Assembly (NCBI GenBank): GCA_030649995.1 | Contig: JAUSEV010000013.1 | Location: 23,966-87,965, forward strand | Direction: 5' to 3' | Length of the DNA: 64,000 bases | Origin: Candidatus Uhrbacteria bacterium | GTDB taxonomy: Bacteria > Patescibacteriota > Patescibacteriia > 2-12-FULL-60-25 | Shown here: in pieces, positions 18,583 to 26,583 of the stretch | Layout: each line of letters begins with the position of its first letter | How positions within the stretch are numbered: position 1 is the first letter of the stretch | The notes under the pieces: generated by a model | What the model was told of the DNA's origin: nothing | Seen by the model: only the letters and a program-made list of their open reading frames with translations | Databases searched by the model: none | Made by a program: the position numbers and the translations under genes

Positions 18583-18675
18583 TAATCCCTTGGTCGTCGG
18601 TTCGATCCCGACCCTCGGAGCCATGACGGAACGTGTGTGGTGATCCACATGCGTTTGGTCAAAAGGTCATCATCA

Positions 18676-19067
18676 AAAAAGAAAGATGGTGGAATTTTGA
18701 CTGAATCCAGAATATGCAAAGAGTTATTGAAAAAAGGGAGACTAGTAATCATATATTGAGTCTGCGACAAGGTTTTTATTTGGAACACGTTCGGTTTTTT
18801 CGTGAGCTGGCAAAAAAACACAAAGCTTCTTTTTTCTTGTTTGAGCTAACAGCACCTCAAGATGTCTTACTCGCTAGAATCAAGGACAGGATGGCACAAA
18901 AGGCGAATTTGGCTACGCGTAAGCCAATGGCTCTGTCTCGTATCATGCGGAATATAAATATCCATGTGAACAAAGAAAAAGATTCGCAAATGCGTTTAAT
19001 TGATACCATTGGATCAACGCCACAAAAGATTGCTGAGAAGATATTGAAAGAAATGAAAAATAGATAG
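18676..19067 (+). pseudogene. Decayed AAA_33/zeta-type kinase fragment after tRNA-Asn
   Basis: A first frame (18676-18759) reads KDGGILTESRICKELLKKG and stops at TGA. The continuing frame gives LSLRQGFYLEHVRFFRELA, then HKASFFLFELTAPQDVLLAR and IDTIGSTPQKIAEKILKEM. Together these match the middle and C-terminal part of small P-loop kinases of the AAA_33/zeta type (inverted strand 'GRLVII', 'RQG' lid, 'ELTAPxDVLxARI'). The P-loop N-terminus is absent and the two parts lie in different frames, so the gene is broken. It starts within 60 bases of the tRNA 3' end, a common spot for integration scars. Confidence 0.6.
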
Positions 19068-19090
19068 GCAGAAAAAACCACCCATAAAAC

Positions 19091-19867
19091 ATGAACCATC
19101 TCTCTTTTTCATTCCTCGTTCTCCTCTTGCTTGGGGCAGGTTGTTTCCAGGGGATTTCAATTCCTCCGACGCCGTCACTAGAGCCCGGGCCTGTCGCCTG
19201 TACGATGGAGGCCAAACAATGTCCGGACGGGAGTTATGTGAGTCGCACAGGACCGAAGTGCGAATTTTCCGCCTGTCCAAACCCACCGCCCGAGCCTGTT
19301 CCGCCACTGAGTCCTATCAATAAAACCTGTCACGGTCCGGGCGATGCCGGTTGCGGTTTAGGATATCAATGTATTCAAGATTGTGGTCCGCCTGTGATTC
19401 GTGTTGATGAACCACCTCCGTCCTACCACTGTCAAACGGACGCCTTCGCAAAAAAACCAAGGATGTGTCCGATCTGTCTTGCCTCAAATACTTTTGTCGC
19501 AACCCCCAACGGAGACGTAAAGGTGACTGACCTTAAAATCGGCATGCCCGTGTGGTCGCTGAATGCGCACGGGAAAAAAGTTCCGCGCACCATCATCAAA
19601 GTGTCTCAAACCCCGGTATCGGCCTCGCATAAAGTTGTCCATCTTATTTTGTCGGATGGACGTGAGGTATGGGTCTCACCCAATCATCCCATCTTGAACG
19701 GCCATCCCATCATGAGTTTGCACACGGGGGACATCTATGATGGAGCGAAGATCGTTTCGACGGACCTTGTCCCATATTGGGATACGGCAACTTATGATCT
19801 TTTACCCGATGGTGATACCGACGCATATTGGGCGAATGGGATCTTGCTTGAGAGTACGCTTCGTTAA
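19091..19867 (+). CDS. Secreted lipoprotein-like protein with C-terminal Hint domain
   Basis: An N-terminal hydrophobic stretch ends in LLGAGC (Cys18), a lipobox-like site. A Cys/Pro-rich middle (residues 37-126) contains two small disulfide-type modules (QCPDGSYVSRTGPKCEFSAC; DAGCGLGYQCIQDC). From Cys129 (CLASNTFVATPNGDVKVTDL) to the end the chain has the Hint fold of hedgehog/intein/BIL proteins, with the block B-like SPNHPIL and a C-terminal WANGILLESTL. It lacks the His-Asn ending of a splicing intein, so N-terminal autocleavage or a purely structural role is more likely. It is probably exposed on the cell surface. The start is the only Met before the signal. Confidence 0.8.
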   Translation: MNHLSFSFLVLLLLGAGCFQGISIPPTPSLEPGPVACTMEAKQCPDGSYVSRTGPKCEFSACPNPPPEPVPPLSPINKTCHGPGDAGCGLGYQCIQDCGPPVIRVDEPPPSYHCQTDAFAKKPRMCPICLASNTFVATPNGDVKVTDLKIGMPVWSLNAHGKKVPRTIIKVSQTPVSASHKVVHLILSDGREVWVSPNHPILNGHPIMSLHTGDIYDGAKIVSTDLVPYWDTATYDLLPDGDTDAYWANGILLESTLR

Positions 19868-19924
19868 TTTTTTTCAATCGTTTGATTGAAAAATAGGGGT
19901 TTGAAAAATAATCACAGCACTCGT

Positions 19925-20443
19925 ATGATAAAGATAATCGGTCTTTTGTTTATTGTAGGTTCTGGTCTTATTGCGATCATCGCCATCTCTGTTTCTGTTA
20001 TTGAGCACGGCCGTCGGGACGTCGCTGTGGATTTAGCTTCTGCTTGTCCAAAAACATATGAAAACGATCTGCTGGTATTTCAATATCCTTGTGCCTGGTT
20101 GCTAACCAAGAATGACGCTTCTCTGGTTTTTACTCGTTTTAATTACAATAATAAGGGAGGCAGCGCTCAGAAGCTCTATCTCGATATAAAGACTCCTGCA
20201 GAGGACGATTCAAACGCCGTTGTAGGTGATCGTCTTTTAGAATGTGAAAGCGGTGACTATTTTTCGCGGCGCAAGTTGATGATTCCTTCTGTCGACGGTC
20301 AGCAATACGAAGCATGCTTGCACGGCGAGCACGGATATCAGTCACTCACCATTCGGTCAGACCGATCCCAATTCAAATATGTCAGCCTGAGTTCTGACGA
20401 CGGATTGCTGAATCTTATTATTCCATCGTTGAAAGTGAAGTAA
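19925..20443 (+). CDS. Hypothetical single-pass membrane protein
   Basis: Starting at ATG 19925, the product has one N-terminal TM (IGLLFIVGSGLIAIIAISVSV) and an extracytoplasmic domain of about 145 residues with four Cys. The domain pattern 'ENDLLVFQYPCAWLL' is seen in small CPR proteins of the type 'lipoprotein/PsbP-like', but I do not make a family call. It follows the Hint lipoprotein gene by 57 bases, and a hairpin terminator (20558-20578) and the first 20.6-kb repeat follow it. Confidence 0.65.
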   Translation: MIKIIGLLFIVGSGLIAIIAISVSVIEHGRRDVAVDLASACPKTYENDLLVFQYPCAWLLTKNDASLVFTRFNYNNKGGSAQKLYLDIKTPAEDDSNAVVGDRLLECESGDYFSRRKLMIPSVDGQQYEACLHGEHGYQSLTIRSDRSQFKYVSLSSDDGLLNLIIPSLKVK

Positions 20444-20557
20444 CCTAGCTTTAATCGTTTTTGATAAGCTTAGCAAGGCTTCGGGACATGTGTATACCCG
20501 TCATGCGCCTCTATCGCAGTTGAAAAACCCTGCACAATGCGGAGCCACGAAAAAAAC

Positions 20558-20578
20558 AACCGGCGAAAGCCGGTTTTT
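20558..20578 (+). terminator. Intrinsic terminator
   Basis: AACCGGC and GCCGGTT pair around GAAA, followed by a T-run. The rest of the spacer 20444-20719 holds only this hairpin and the repeat at 20589-20638. Confidence 0.8.
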
Positions 20579-20588
20579 GCGTGATAGC

Positions 20589-20638
20589 GAGACGAAAAGC
20601 GATGGTAACAAACTTATGCTATCGCGCGAAGTTGTTAC
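20589..20638 (+). repeat. Hairpin repeat, copy 1 of 3
   Basis: The sequence is GAGACGAAAAGCGA, then GGTAACAAACTT, a loop with GCTATCGCGCG, then AAGTTGTTAC. The arms GTAACAAACTT and AAGTTGTTAC pair with one bulged A. Copies 2 and 3 lie at 22527 and 24148 in the same orientation, with protein genes between them. Confidence 0.85.
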
Positions 20639-20719
20639 TGTTACTTTATTTTTGCGTGGTTTCTTTACAGATGAGGGGGGTTAGAGTATAAAGTTAACAA
20701 ATAATGATTAAAATAAAGT

Positions 20720-22516
20720 ATGGGATATAAGGGGTTGGTGGTGCAGGTGGTTGTAACCCTTGCTTGTTTTTTGGGGCTTGCGGTCCCAATGGCCGTTCTT
20801 GCAACGCCCGTGCCGTACACTTTTGAGTATAGTAGCCAATATTTTGGCGAATCCGCAACGTATACCATTAGTCTTAAATTACCTAAAGACCTAAAGATAG
20901 GGTATGTCGGGGTATCTTTTGCAAACTCCTATGTTGATTTTTCGGGAGCGACTCTAGGTGTTTCGGGAATTTCGGGAGGAACGCCACTGATTGATTATGA
21001 AACGGGAATTTCGGGTAATCATGATCTGCAGTATCGATTAAAAAACGTGACAACCCTGGCAGACGACACTTGGGTCACGCTTACGGTTACAGGTGCAAAA
21101 AACCCTCCCGGCCCAAACGGATCTATTGGTTGGGATTACATCATGATCAGTGATTCCACGGCCACGAATCATGATGCGGTATGGACGTATAATCAAGCGA
21201 ATGGGACGGTTTGGTCATTGCCGTCCAATCATTATGTTTATCTGAAGGATGCGAATACTCCACCGCCTGCGGCGCCCACTCCCACTCCCACTCCCACTCC
21301 CGCTCCCACTCCTACCGTTGTTTACGGCTGTACCGACAGTAAGGCGACGAATTATAATTCAAATGCAACGAATGATAATGGCACATGTACCTATCCAAAA
21401 CCCGCCCCAGCTCCAACGGTGATTTATGGTTGTACTGATAGCAAGGCAACGAACTATAATTTCAGTGCAACGCATGATGACGGTTCTTGCATATTTCCCA
21501 AGCCGGCGAGTCAGCCGAGCTCAAATATTGTGTACGGTTGCACAGATCGATCTGCCACAAATTTTAATTCCAGCGCAACGCATGGTGACGGTTCATGTCT
21601 TTTCTCAACAAATCAAAAAGAGGCATCTGCTCAACCGAGTATCGTAAACAACACCGTCGTAAATATTCAGCAGACGGCCATCATCTCCATTACGCAGATT
21701 CAGATGAATCATTTGTATTATTTACCGGAATCGAAAACAACCAATCTGAAGCAGGTGAATCCGGCAAGGGTCAATAATTTTGCTCTTGATCGAGTAGGGA
21801 TGATGTCCTTTATATTTTTAGGGCAAACCAACCTATCGACCAAGAGCGCCGTGGATACCTTTCAGCGTTTAGATGATGTGGTGCACATGGACTCCTATTA
21901 CTTTTGGTTTGAGTGGAGATTCTGGATTCTATTCAAGAAAGATGTAAATTGCACTTTTTACGATTCAGCTAAACTATTAACGGCGAACTCACCAGTCACG
22001 ATAAACGGTAAGACATTAAACAAGAATGAATATAAGGTAGAGGTGCTTAAAGATGGAGAGAAGAGCGTGACGATTAAGGCCGATACTGTCACGCAGTACG
22101 TCAAGGAAGGAGAGAGGATTGAGATTGCTATGAAGCCATCTCTTACGACGAACCTGATTCCGGATCAATCCGTAACTACGGATGTGCAGAAATTTGTGTT
22201 GATGGGTACGTCAACCGATCCAAATGCAAATATCTTTGTTGCTTTTCATGGAGAAAAAATTGAGTTGGCTGTTAATAAGGACGGAACATTTCAGAAAACA
22301 TTCATGCTTGAAGAGGGTGTCAACGAGATGCGGGTGTCTGCATACAGGGCGGCAAACACGGAACCCTTTGCTACGGTTAGAGGGATGATTGAGTTAGAGC
22401 AGAAGCGAGAAAAATTAGCGCTTTGGATAAAGCTCGTCATAGGGGGTGTTGCTGCCCTCCTCGCTACCATCGCAGCTATTTGGTTTTGGAAACTAAGAAA
22501 AAGAAAGCGTTCATAA
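20720..22516 (+). CDS. Surface protein with three GCTD-type repeats and C-terminal TM anchor
   Basis: The 598-residue protein has a signal peptide (residues about 1-29) and a beta-rich N-terminal domain of about 150 residues (TFEYSSQYFGESATYTISLK). A (PT)n Pro-rich linker leads to three copies of a 30-residue Cys motif of the form YGCTDSKATNYN..AT.DDGSC (near residues 204, 238 and 273), which recurs in metagenomic surface proteins. A long domain then includes 'TGTSTDPNANIFVAFHGEK', an Ig-like segment. It ends with one TM (LVIGGVAALLATIAAIWFW) and an Arg/Lys tail, so it is anchored at the C-terminus. No Shine-Dalgarno is present. Hairpin repeat copies flank the gene, copy 2 beginning 11 bases after the stop. 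Confidence 0.8.
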   Translation: MGYKGLVVQVVVTLACFLGLAVPMAVLATPVPYTFEYSSQYFGESATYTISLKLPKDLKIGYVGVSFANSYVDFSGATLGVSGISGGTPLIDYETGISGNHDLQYRLKNVTTLADDTWVTLTVTGAKNPPGPNGSIGWDYIMISDSTATNHDAVWTYNQANGTVWSLPSNHYVYLKDANTPPPAAPTPTPTPTPAPTPTVVYGCTDSKATNYNSNATNDNGTCTYPKPAPAPTVIYGCTDSKATNYNFSATHDDGSCIFPKPASQPSSNIVYGCTDRSATNFNSSATHGDGSCLFSTNQKEASAQPSIVNNTVVNIQQTAIISITQIQMNHLYYLPESKTTNLKQVNPARVNNFALDRVGMMSFIFLGQTNLSTKSAVDTFQRLDDVVHMDSYYFWFEWRFWILFKKDVNCTFYDSAKLLTANSPVTINGKTLNKNEYKVEVLKDGEKSVTIKADTVTQYVKEGERIEIAMKPSLTTNLIPDQSVTTDVQKFVLMGTSTDPNANIFVAFHGEKIELAVNKDGTFQKTFMLEEGVNEMRVSAYRAANTEPFATVRGMIELEQKREKLALWIKLVIGGVAALLATIAAIWFWKLRKRKRS

Positions 22517-22526
22517 GAATCTCCGT

Positions 22527-22576
22527 GAGACGAAAAGCGAGGGTAACAAACATACGCTATCGCGCGAAGTTGTTAC
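22527..22576 (+). repeat. Hairpin repeat, copy 2 of 3
   Basis: GAGACGAAAAGCGA is identical to the flank of copy 1. Next come GGTAACAAACATA, GCTATCGCGCG and AAGTTGTTAC. Differences from copy 1 are confined to the base after GCGA and to the loop side of the first arm. Confidence 0.85.
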
Positions 22577-22645
22577 GCTTTTGTCGCAGCGTTTGACTTG
22601 TCTGGCGCAAACAATCCACAAATCGTTACAGACGATCTGCAATCA

Positions 22646-22679
22646 TAAAAAAAGCCCCCAACCGAGGATGGCTGGGGGC
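22646..22679 (-). terminator. Intrinsic terminator of the leftward lipoprotein gene
   Basis: On the minus strand GCCCCCA and TGGGGGC pair, followed by seven T residues. Confidence 0.85.
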
Positions 22680-22710
22680 GTGAGGGATTTTCTAGCGGTT
22701 CGTCTTGGGA

Positions 22711-24006
22711 CTAGGGTGCGCAGCTGAAGTGCAGGAAGCCGCTGTCACCCACGGTCACCACGGTGCCGTCGTTCTGCACCTGCTTCGTGGAGGCCATGTT
22801 CCGACCGACGACTGCGTTGGCCCCACTGGTTTTGAGGTTTACGAGCCATCCGAACCCCTCGTTCAGGAACTTCAGGTGATCCAGCACGTTGCCATCGTCA
22901 TCGTACAGGAAGACGTGACTGCCGTGCTCGATGGCCCAGTTGTTGGCCGACACGGTCAGCGTGCCGATCCAACGGCCGGCTCCGATCGGAGCCAACTGAT
23001 GGATCTGCCACTCCTTGGGTCGCAGGGTGCGGACGAGCTGGTCCTGCGCGTCGTAGAACAGCATGTCGCTACTGGCGTTTTCCGTGATGACGAAGGCGTG
23101 CAGCGCATTGATCGAGCCGCCCATGCTGACGACGCGCTCCTTGAGTCGCTCGAATCCGGTGTTGTCGAAGTGGTCTGCCACTGCGAGCCTGCGTGCGCTG
23201 TTGGGATAGACCCCGCGCAAGTTGAGACGCACTCTCGTGATACCGCCGCCCCAATCCTCGTAGCTGTAGTCGTCCGCGAAGAGCGCGCCGTCGACCACAA
23301 AAAACGCGGTGTAGGTGGTTCGTCCCATGACATCAGCGACGTAAGGAACGTCCTTCAGGTAGCGCATCACCCCTGCTTCGAGTGCGAACACCCTCCAGAA
23401 CGTCCCGTTGCTCCAGCTGTAGATGAGGTACGCCGCGTTCTTGTCGCCCGCGAGGTAGTACCAGATCCCGTTGGAGCAGTGGTCGAGGTTCTGCACGTGG
23501 CCGCTGATGGTGCCATCTGCCAGGATGTGAATCACGGAGTAGTCGTAGGCGGCACCGCCCTGGCATGCGTCGTCGATCTCCGGGATGATGACCTTGGCGT
23601 ACCAGCCGTCCGGCGCGGCGATCGTGTAGAAGGCATTGCTCGCGTCGCCGACATTGGCGCAGTTCGGCACCTGCCCCACCACGGTTCCGTTAGGCTGCCA
23701 GATCTGCGTCTGCAAGCAACTGGCTACGGACCCCTCGTCGTTCACGGTCAGGAAATTGCCGTTGGCGGCGACCTCGGCCGTGTACCAAGAGTCGAGCCCC
23801 TTCAGCAGCTCCTTGGAGGCGAGGTGGTTGCAGGCGGGCTGCATGTCCACCACCGCCATGTCCGTCACCACTCCCATGTCGACCGGCCGGCAGCGCTTGC
23901 CCTTGCACACCTTGCCGCTCTGCGAAATGGAGCCTTCATGGTCGCTTGCCGAAGCGCATCCCGCGATCCATGCCAAGCTCATGAGCAAAACAGCCATTCG
24001 TTCCAT
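22711..24006 (-). CDS. GC-rich lipoprotein with beta-propeller-like body
   Basis: The start at 24006 is preferred over the longer frame because it follows AAAGGAGGAAGGC and gives a clean lipoprotein signal MERMAVLLMSLAWIAGC (Cys17). A short linker rich in Val-Asp-Met repeats (PVDMGVVTDMAVVDMQ) resembles the Asp-Met linkers of myxobacterial/deltaproteobacterial lipoproteins. The body (about 370 residues) has recurring W/Y-rich strands (WYTAEVAANGNFLTV, IWQPNGTVVG, SHVFLYDDDGNVLDHLKF) like propeller blades of unknown ligand. GC content is far above the neighbours and codon choice differs, so recent acquisition is likely. It has its own promoter and terminator and runs against its neighbours. 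Confidence 0.75.
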   Translation of the reverse strand: MERMAVLLMSLAWIAGCASASDHEGSISQSGKVCKGKRCRPVDMGVVTDMAVVDMQPACNHLASKELLKGLDSWYTAEVAANGNFLTVNDEGSVASCLQTQIWQPNGTVVGQVPNCANVGDASNAFYTIAAPDGWYAKVIIPEIDDACQGGAAYDYSVIHILADGTISGHVQNLDHCSNGIWYYLAGDKNAAYLIYSWSNGTFWRVFALEAGVMRYLKDVPYVADVMGRTTYTAFFVVDGALFADDYSYEDWGGGITRVRLNLRGVYPNSARRLAVADHFDNTGFERLKERVVSMGGSINALHAFVITENASSDMLFYDAQDQLVRTLRPKEWQIHQLAPIGAGRWIGTLTVSANNWAIEHGSHVFLYDDDGNVLDHLKFLNEGFGWLVNLKTSGANAVVGRNMASTKQVQNDGTVVTVGDSGFLHFSCAP

Positions 24007-24074
24007 GCCTTCCTCCTTTGTTGGGGCGCGCAAGCCCTTAAAAATTATTTTTTAAGGAGCCTTATCGCCTGGCT

Positions 24075-24103
24075 GGTATATAATATTATTTCAGTTTTGT
24101 CAA
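24075..24103 (-). promoter_or_regulatory. Promoter of the GC-rich lipoprotein gene
   Basis: On the minus strand TTGACA (24103-24098) is followed at 15-17 bases by the TATATACC stretch. This leaves about 70 bases of leader before the strong ribosome site. Confidence 0.55.
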
Positions 24104-24147
24104 GGATGCGACGCAAAATGCGAGTCAAAAGTTCTCAAAGTTTAAGT

Positions 24148-24190
24148 AAAGCGACGGTAACAAACTTATGCTATCGCGCGAAGTTGTTAC
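24148..24190 (+). repeat. Hairpin repeat, copy 3 of 3
   Basis: AAAGCGA, then GGTAACAAACTTATGCTATC, GCGCG and AAGTTGTTAC. This matches copy 1 almost perfectly from AAAGCGA onward, but the GAGACG flank is missing. Confidence 0.85.
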
Positions 24191-24272
24191 CCTTGGCTGT
24201 TTCTGCATAATTCGGGTTGGTGGCTGATTTGGTGGCTGTTATTAATAGGTGGTTTGATCTATCATTGTTGTT

Positions 24273-24686
24273 ATGAAGACTCTATCTGAAGTGCCGGCAT
24301 CATTACGCGCGTGGTTCGTCTCGCATTTTTTTGTGGACATGGTTGTGGCGGTACCATTATTCATTTTTCCGGTTCAGGTGTTGCAGAGGTTTGGCTGGAT
24401 GGATGTTGATGTGTTGGCGATACGCTTGGTCGCCGCCGCGCTGTTTGCTGTCGGGGGAACTTCGTTTTTGGCGCGTGACGCGACGGCGGATGTATATCGT
24501 CACATGCTCGATCTTAAGATCATCTGGTCTCTCGCCGCGATGGTCGGCATCCTTATCTCTTCATGGCGGGAGGGTGTGTCTCGCCACGGCCCGAGTGCAG
24601 CGCACGCGGCAATATTCGCTCTTTTTCTTTTGTTCTTTATCGTTTGGTTTTACTATCGCCTCCGGCTTCGACGTGTTCCCGGGTAG
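24273..24686 (+). CDS. Four-TM membrane protein of unknown function
   Basis: The 137-residue protein has four hydrophobic segments (about 18-36, 45-62, 80-98 and 108-128) with short loops and a basic C-terminus (YYRLRLRRVPG), so both ends are probably cytoplasmic. Composition is Ala/Val/Phe-rich without obvious catalytic residues. It follows repeat copy 3 by 82 bases. No Shine-Dalgarno is seen. I do not recognise the family. Confidence 0.6.
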   Translation: MKTLSEVPASLRAWFVSHFFVDMVVAVPLFIFPVQVLQRFGWMDVDVLAIRLVAAALFAVGGTSFLARDATADVYRHMLDLKIIWSLAAMVGILISSWREGVSRHGPSAAHAAIFALFLLFFIVWFYYRLRLRRVPG

Positions 24687-24781
24687 ATAGTGTTTTTGGG
24701 ACCTGACCCCGTGCAGACGCTTGCCAAAATTTCTGTTTTCCTGTATCCTTGACAGGATTCTTTATTATTGAAATTTATTTT

Positions 24782-25111
24782 ATGGCTTTTCATCGTGATC
24801 GTGATTCCGGAGGTAAAAAAGGAGGGCGGAGTTTTGGTGGGGGGAAGCCGATGATGCATTCGGCGACGTGTTCGGATTGCGGTTCGCGCTGTCAGGTTCC
24901 GTTTAAGCCAAGTGGTTCAAGACCTGTTTTGTGCAAAAATTGTTTTGGAAATGACACCGGTCGATCAAGATCAGAAACCTTTGGTTCGAACCGTTCGAAT
25001 CATTCGGACGATAGGCCAAAACGATTTGGCGGTGGTGAGACAAATTTTACGGACTTGCTCAAAGAAATCAATAATAAGTTGGACATGATCATTCGATCAT
25101 TAAACGACTAG
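24782..25111 (+). CDS. CxxC-x17-CxxC zinc-ribbon protein
   Basis: A Gly/Arg/Lys-rich N-terminus (RDRDSGGKKGGRSFGGG) precedes a zinc ribbon in which CSDC is followed by exactly 17 residues and then CKNC, with the conserved inner PFKPSGSRPV. This is the CxxC-x17-CxxC family common in CPR bacteria. A C-terminal helix (FTDLLKEINNKLDMIIRSL) may mediate oligomerisation. The start at 24782 is taken because the upstream extension has no family support. It sits 8 bases before the ABC-F gene, so a link to ribosomes or nucleic acid is plausible but unproven. Confidence 0.88.
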   Translation: MAFHRDRDSGGKKGGRSFGGGKPMMHSATCSDCGSRCQVPFKPSGSRPVLCKNCFGNDTGRSRSETFGSNRSNHSDDRPKRFGGGETNFTDLLKEINNKLDMIIRSLND

Positions 25112-25119
25112 TTTTTTAG

Positions 25120-26583
25120 ATGGATCACGGCAACGTCATCATTCGTTTTAGCGATGTTTCCTTCGGCTATGACGAAGATCATCTCCTTTTGGATGAGGCG
25201 AGTTTTTCCGTACGCGAAAATGTTAAGATGACGGTGATGGGACAAAATGGCGCTGGCAAAAGTACCATTTTCCAATTGATGACCGGAGCCTTAAAGCCGC
25301 GCGAGGGAGGGGTACACATAAAAAAAGACGCGACCATCGCCACCGCGCTGCAGGTGATTCCACGCGATCGCATGGAAGAAACGATCGTCGAATATTTTGC
25401 GCATGCGTTTCCGGAAAAAACATACAATATCGAAGGTCGAATCAAGGATGTACTCGAAATCGTGAATCTCACAGCGCCGACTGATAAAAAAATAAAAGAG
25501 TTTTCCGGCGGTCAGCAGGCGCGGTTGTTGCTTGCGTATGCCCTGATCCAGAATCCAGATATTTTGTTGCTTGATGAACCCACAAATAATTTAGACCAAG
25601 CAGGGATCGAACATCTCACGTCATTTTTGGTGATGTATCCCAAAACCGTTCTGGTGATTTCTCACGACGCGGATTTTTTGAATGCTTTTACCGAAGGGGT
25701 TTTGCATTTGGATGTGTTTACGCACAAGGTCGAGCAGTATGTTGGCAACTACTTTAACGTGGTTGAGGAGATTGCGGCTCGGTTGGAACGCGAACGGATG
25801 AAGAACGCGAGACTCTTAAAAGATATTCAAGATCGAAAGGATAAAGTAAATTTTTTTGCCAACAAGGGAGGAAAAATGCGCAAACTGGCGAGCAAGCTGC
25901 GTGATCAGGTGGAAGAAGCGGAAGAGGAGATGGTGGATGTGCGTCGCGATGATAAAACGATTCGGGATTTTTTGATTCCTGTCCAGGACATTTCCGGGAC
26001 GCTCGCGACGATCACTTCGGTCAAGGTGATCAAAAATCATGAGCCGCACCGCGCCAAGGTGGAAATTACGATTCGAAAAAATCGAAAACTTCTTGTTATG
26101 GGACCAAACGGGATCGGTAAGAGCACGCTGCTGCGCACATTGGCGGAAGGAAAAGACGCTGGCATTTCCATCACCGCGGGAGTGAAGGTCGGTTATTATC
26201 GTCAGGATTTTTCCGGATTGAATTTTGAGGAAACGACGTATCAATCGCTTGAATCGGTGATGGAAAATCCTTCGAATGAAGAGTTGCGTTCTGTCGCTTC
26301 TCAATTTTTGTTGACTTCCGATCTTTTGAAGAATAGCGTTGGTTCCTTATCAGAAGGACAAAAAGGATTGCTGTGTTTTGCGCGTTTTGTTTTGCAGCGT
26401 CCCGGGTTGTTGATTCTTGATGAGCCCACAAACCATATTAATTTTCGTCATATCCCGGTGATTGCCAAAGCGTTAGACGCGTATCAAGGCGGACTTATTC
26501 TGGTGAGTCACGCCACGGAGTTTGTTGGCCAAATAAAGTTTGATGAGGTGTTGGATTTGAGTACGCTCACGAGAGAGGTATGA
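25120..26583 (+). CDS. ABC-F family ATPase (translation factor type)
   Basis: The 487-residue protein has two ABC domains and no membrane segment. Domain 1 has Walker A GQNGAGKST (near residue 40), signature FSGGQQARLLLA and Walker B ILLLDEPTNNLD. A charged linker (about 225-285) follows. Domain 2 has Walker A GPNGIGKST (near 328), the degenerate signature LSEGQKGLLCFA and Walker B LLILDEPTNHIN. Tandem fused ABC domains with the DEPTNxLD type are the ABC-F pattern; these proteins act on the ribosome E site. The P-site tip linker is of moderate length. The stop overlaps the next start by 4 bases (ATGA), so it is coupled with the BaiN-like gene. Confidence 0.9.
   Translation: MDHGNVIIRFSDVSFGYDEDHLLLDEASFSVRENVKMTVMGQNGAGKSTIFQLMTGALKPREGGVHIKKDATIATALQVIPRDRMEETIVEYFAHAFPEKTYNIEGRIKDVLEIVNLTAPTDKKIKEFSGGQQARLLLAYALIQNPDILLLDEPTNNLDQAGIEHLTSFLVMYPKTVLVISHDADFLNAFTEGVLHLDVFTHKVEQYVGNYFNVVEEIAARLERERMKNARLLKDIQDRKDKVNFFANKGGKMRKLASKLRDQVEEAEEEMVDVRRDDKTIRDFLIPVQDISGTLATITSVKVIKNHEPHRAKVEITIRKNRKLLVMGPNGIGKSTLLRTLAEGKDAGISITAGVKVGYYRQDFSGLNFEETTYQSLESVMENPSNEELRSVASQFLLTSDLLKNSVGSLSEGQKGLLCFARFVLQRPGLLILDEPTNHINFRHIPVIAKALDAYQGGLILVSHATEFVGQIKFDEVLDLSTLTREV

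Larger units (their letters stand above)
17936..18623 (+). tRNA. tRNA-Asn(GUU) interrupted by a group I intron
   Basis: The 5' exon (17936-17969) has acceptor strand TCCGAGG, D arm GCTC-AGCGGTA-GAGC and anticodon stem GGTGA, ending CTGT. The 3' exon (18583-18623) begins TAATCCCT, then the variable loop TGGTC, T arm GTCGG-TTCGATC-CCGAC, acceptor CCTCGGA, discriminator G and encoded CCA. Joining them gives the loop CTGTTAA with anticodon GTT (Asn), with the intron between anticodon positions 35 and 36. Read without splicing the anticodon would appear as GTG, but the 3' half only folds after removal of the intron. One mismatch (T29-C41) remains in the anticodon stem. Confidence 0.85.

Noticed and set aside
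20589..24190. Direct repeats considered as a CRISPR array
   Set aside because: Only three copies, 1.6-1.9 kb apart, with genes between them and no cas genes.
22705..24210. Long open frame (501 codons) on the plus strand
   Set aside because: It is the antisense shadow of the GC-rich lipoprotein gene; the minus strand has the signal peptide, lipobox, ribosome site and terminator.
24690..24720. GGGACCTGACCCCGTGC resembling spacer pieces near REP/transposase genes
   Set aside because: Too short to name and no transposase-like frame in the area.
24749..24781. N-terminal extension of the zinc-ribbon protein
   Set aside because: It adds a hydrophobic piece not expected in the family and starts inside the AT-rich leader.
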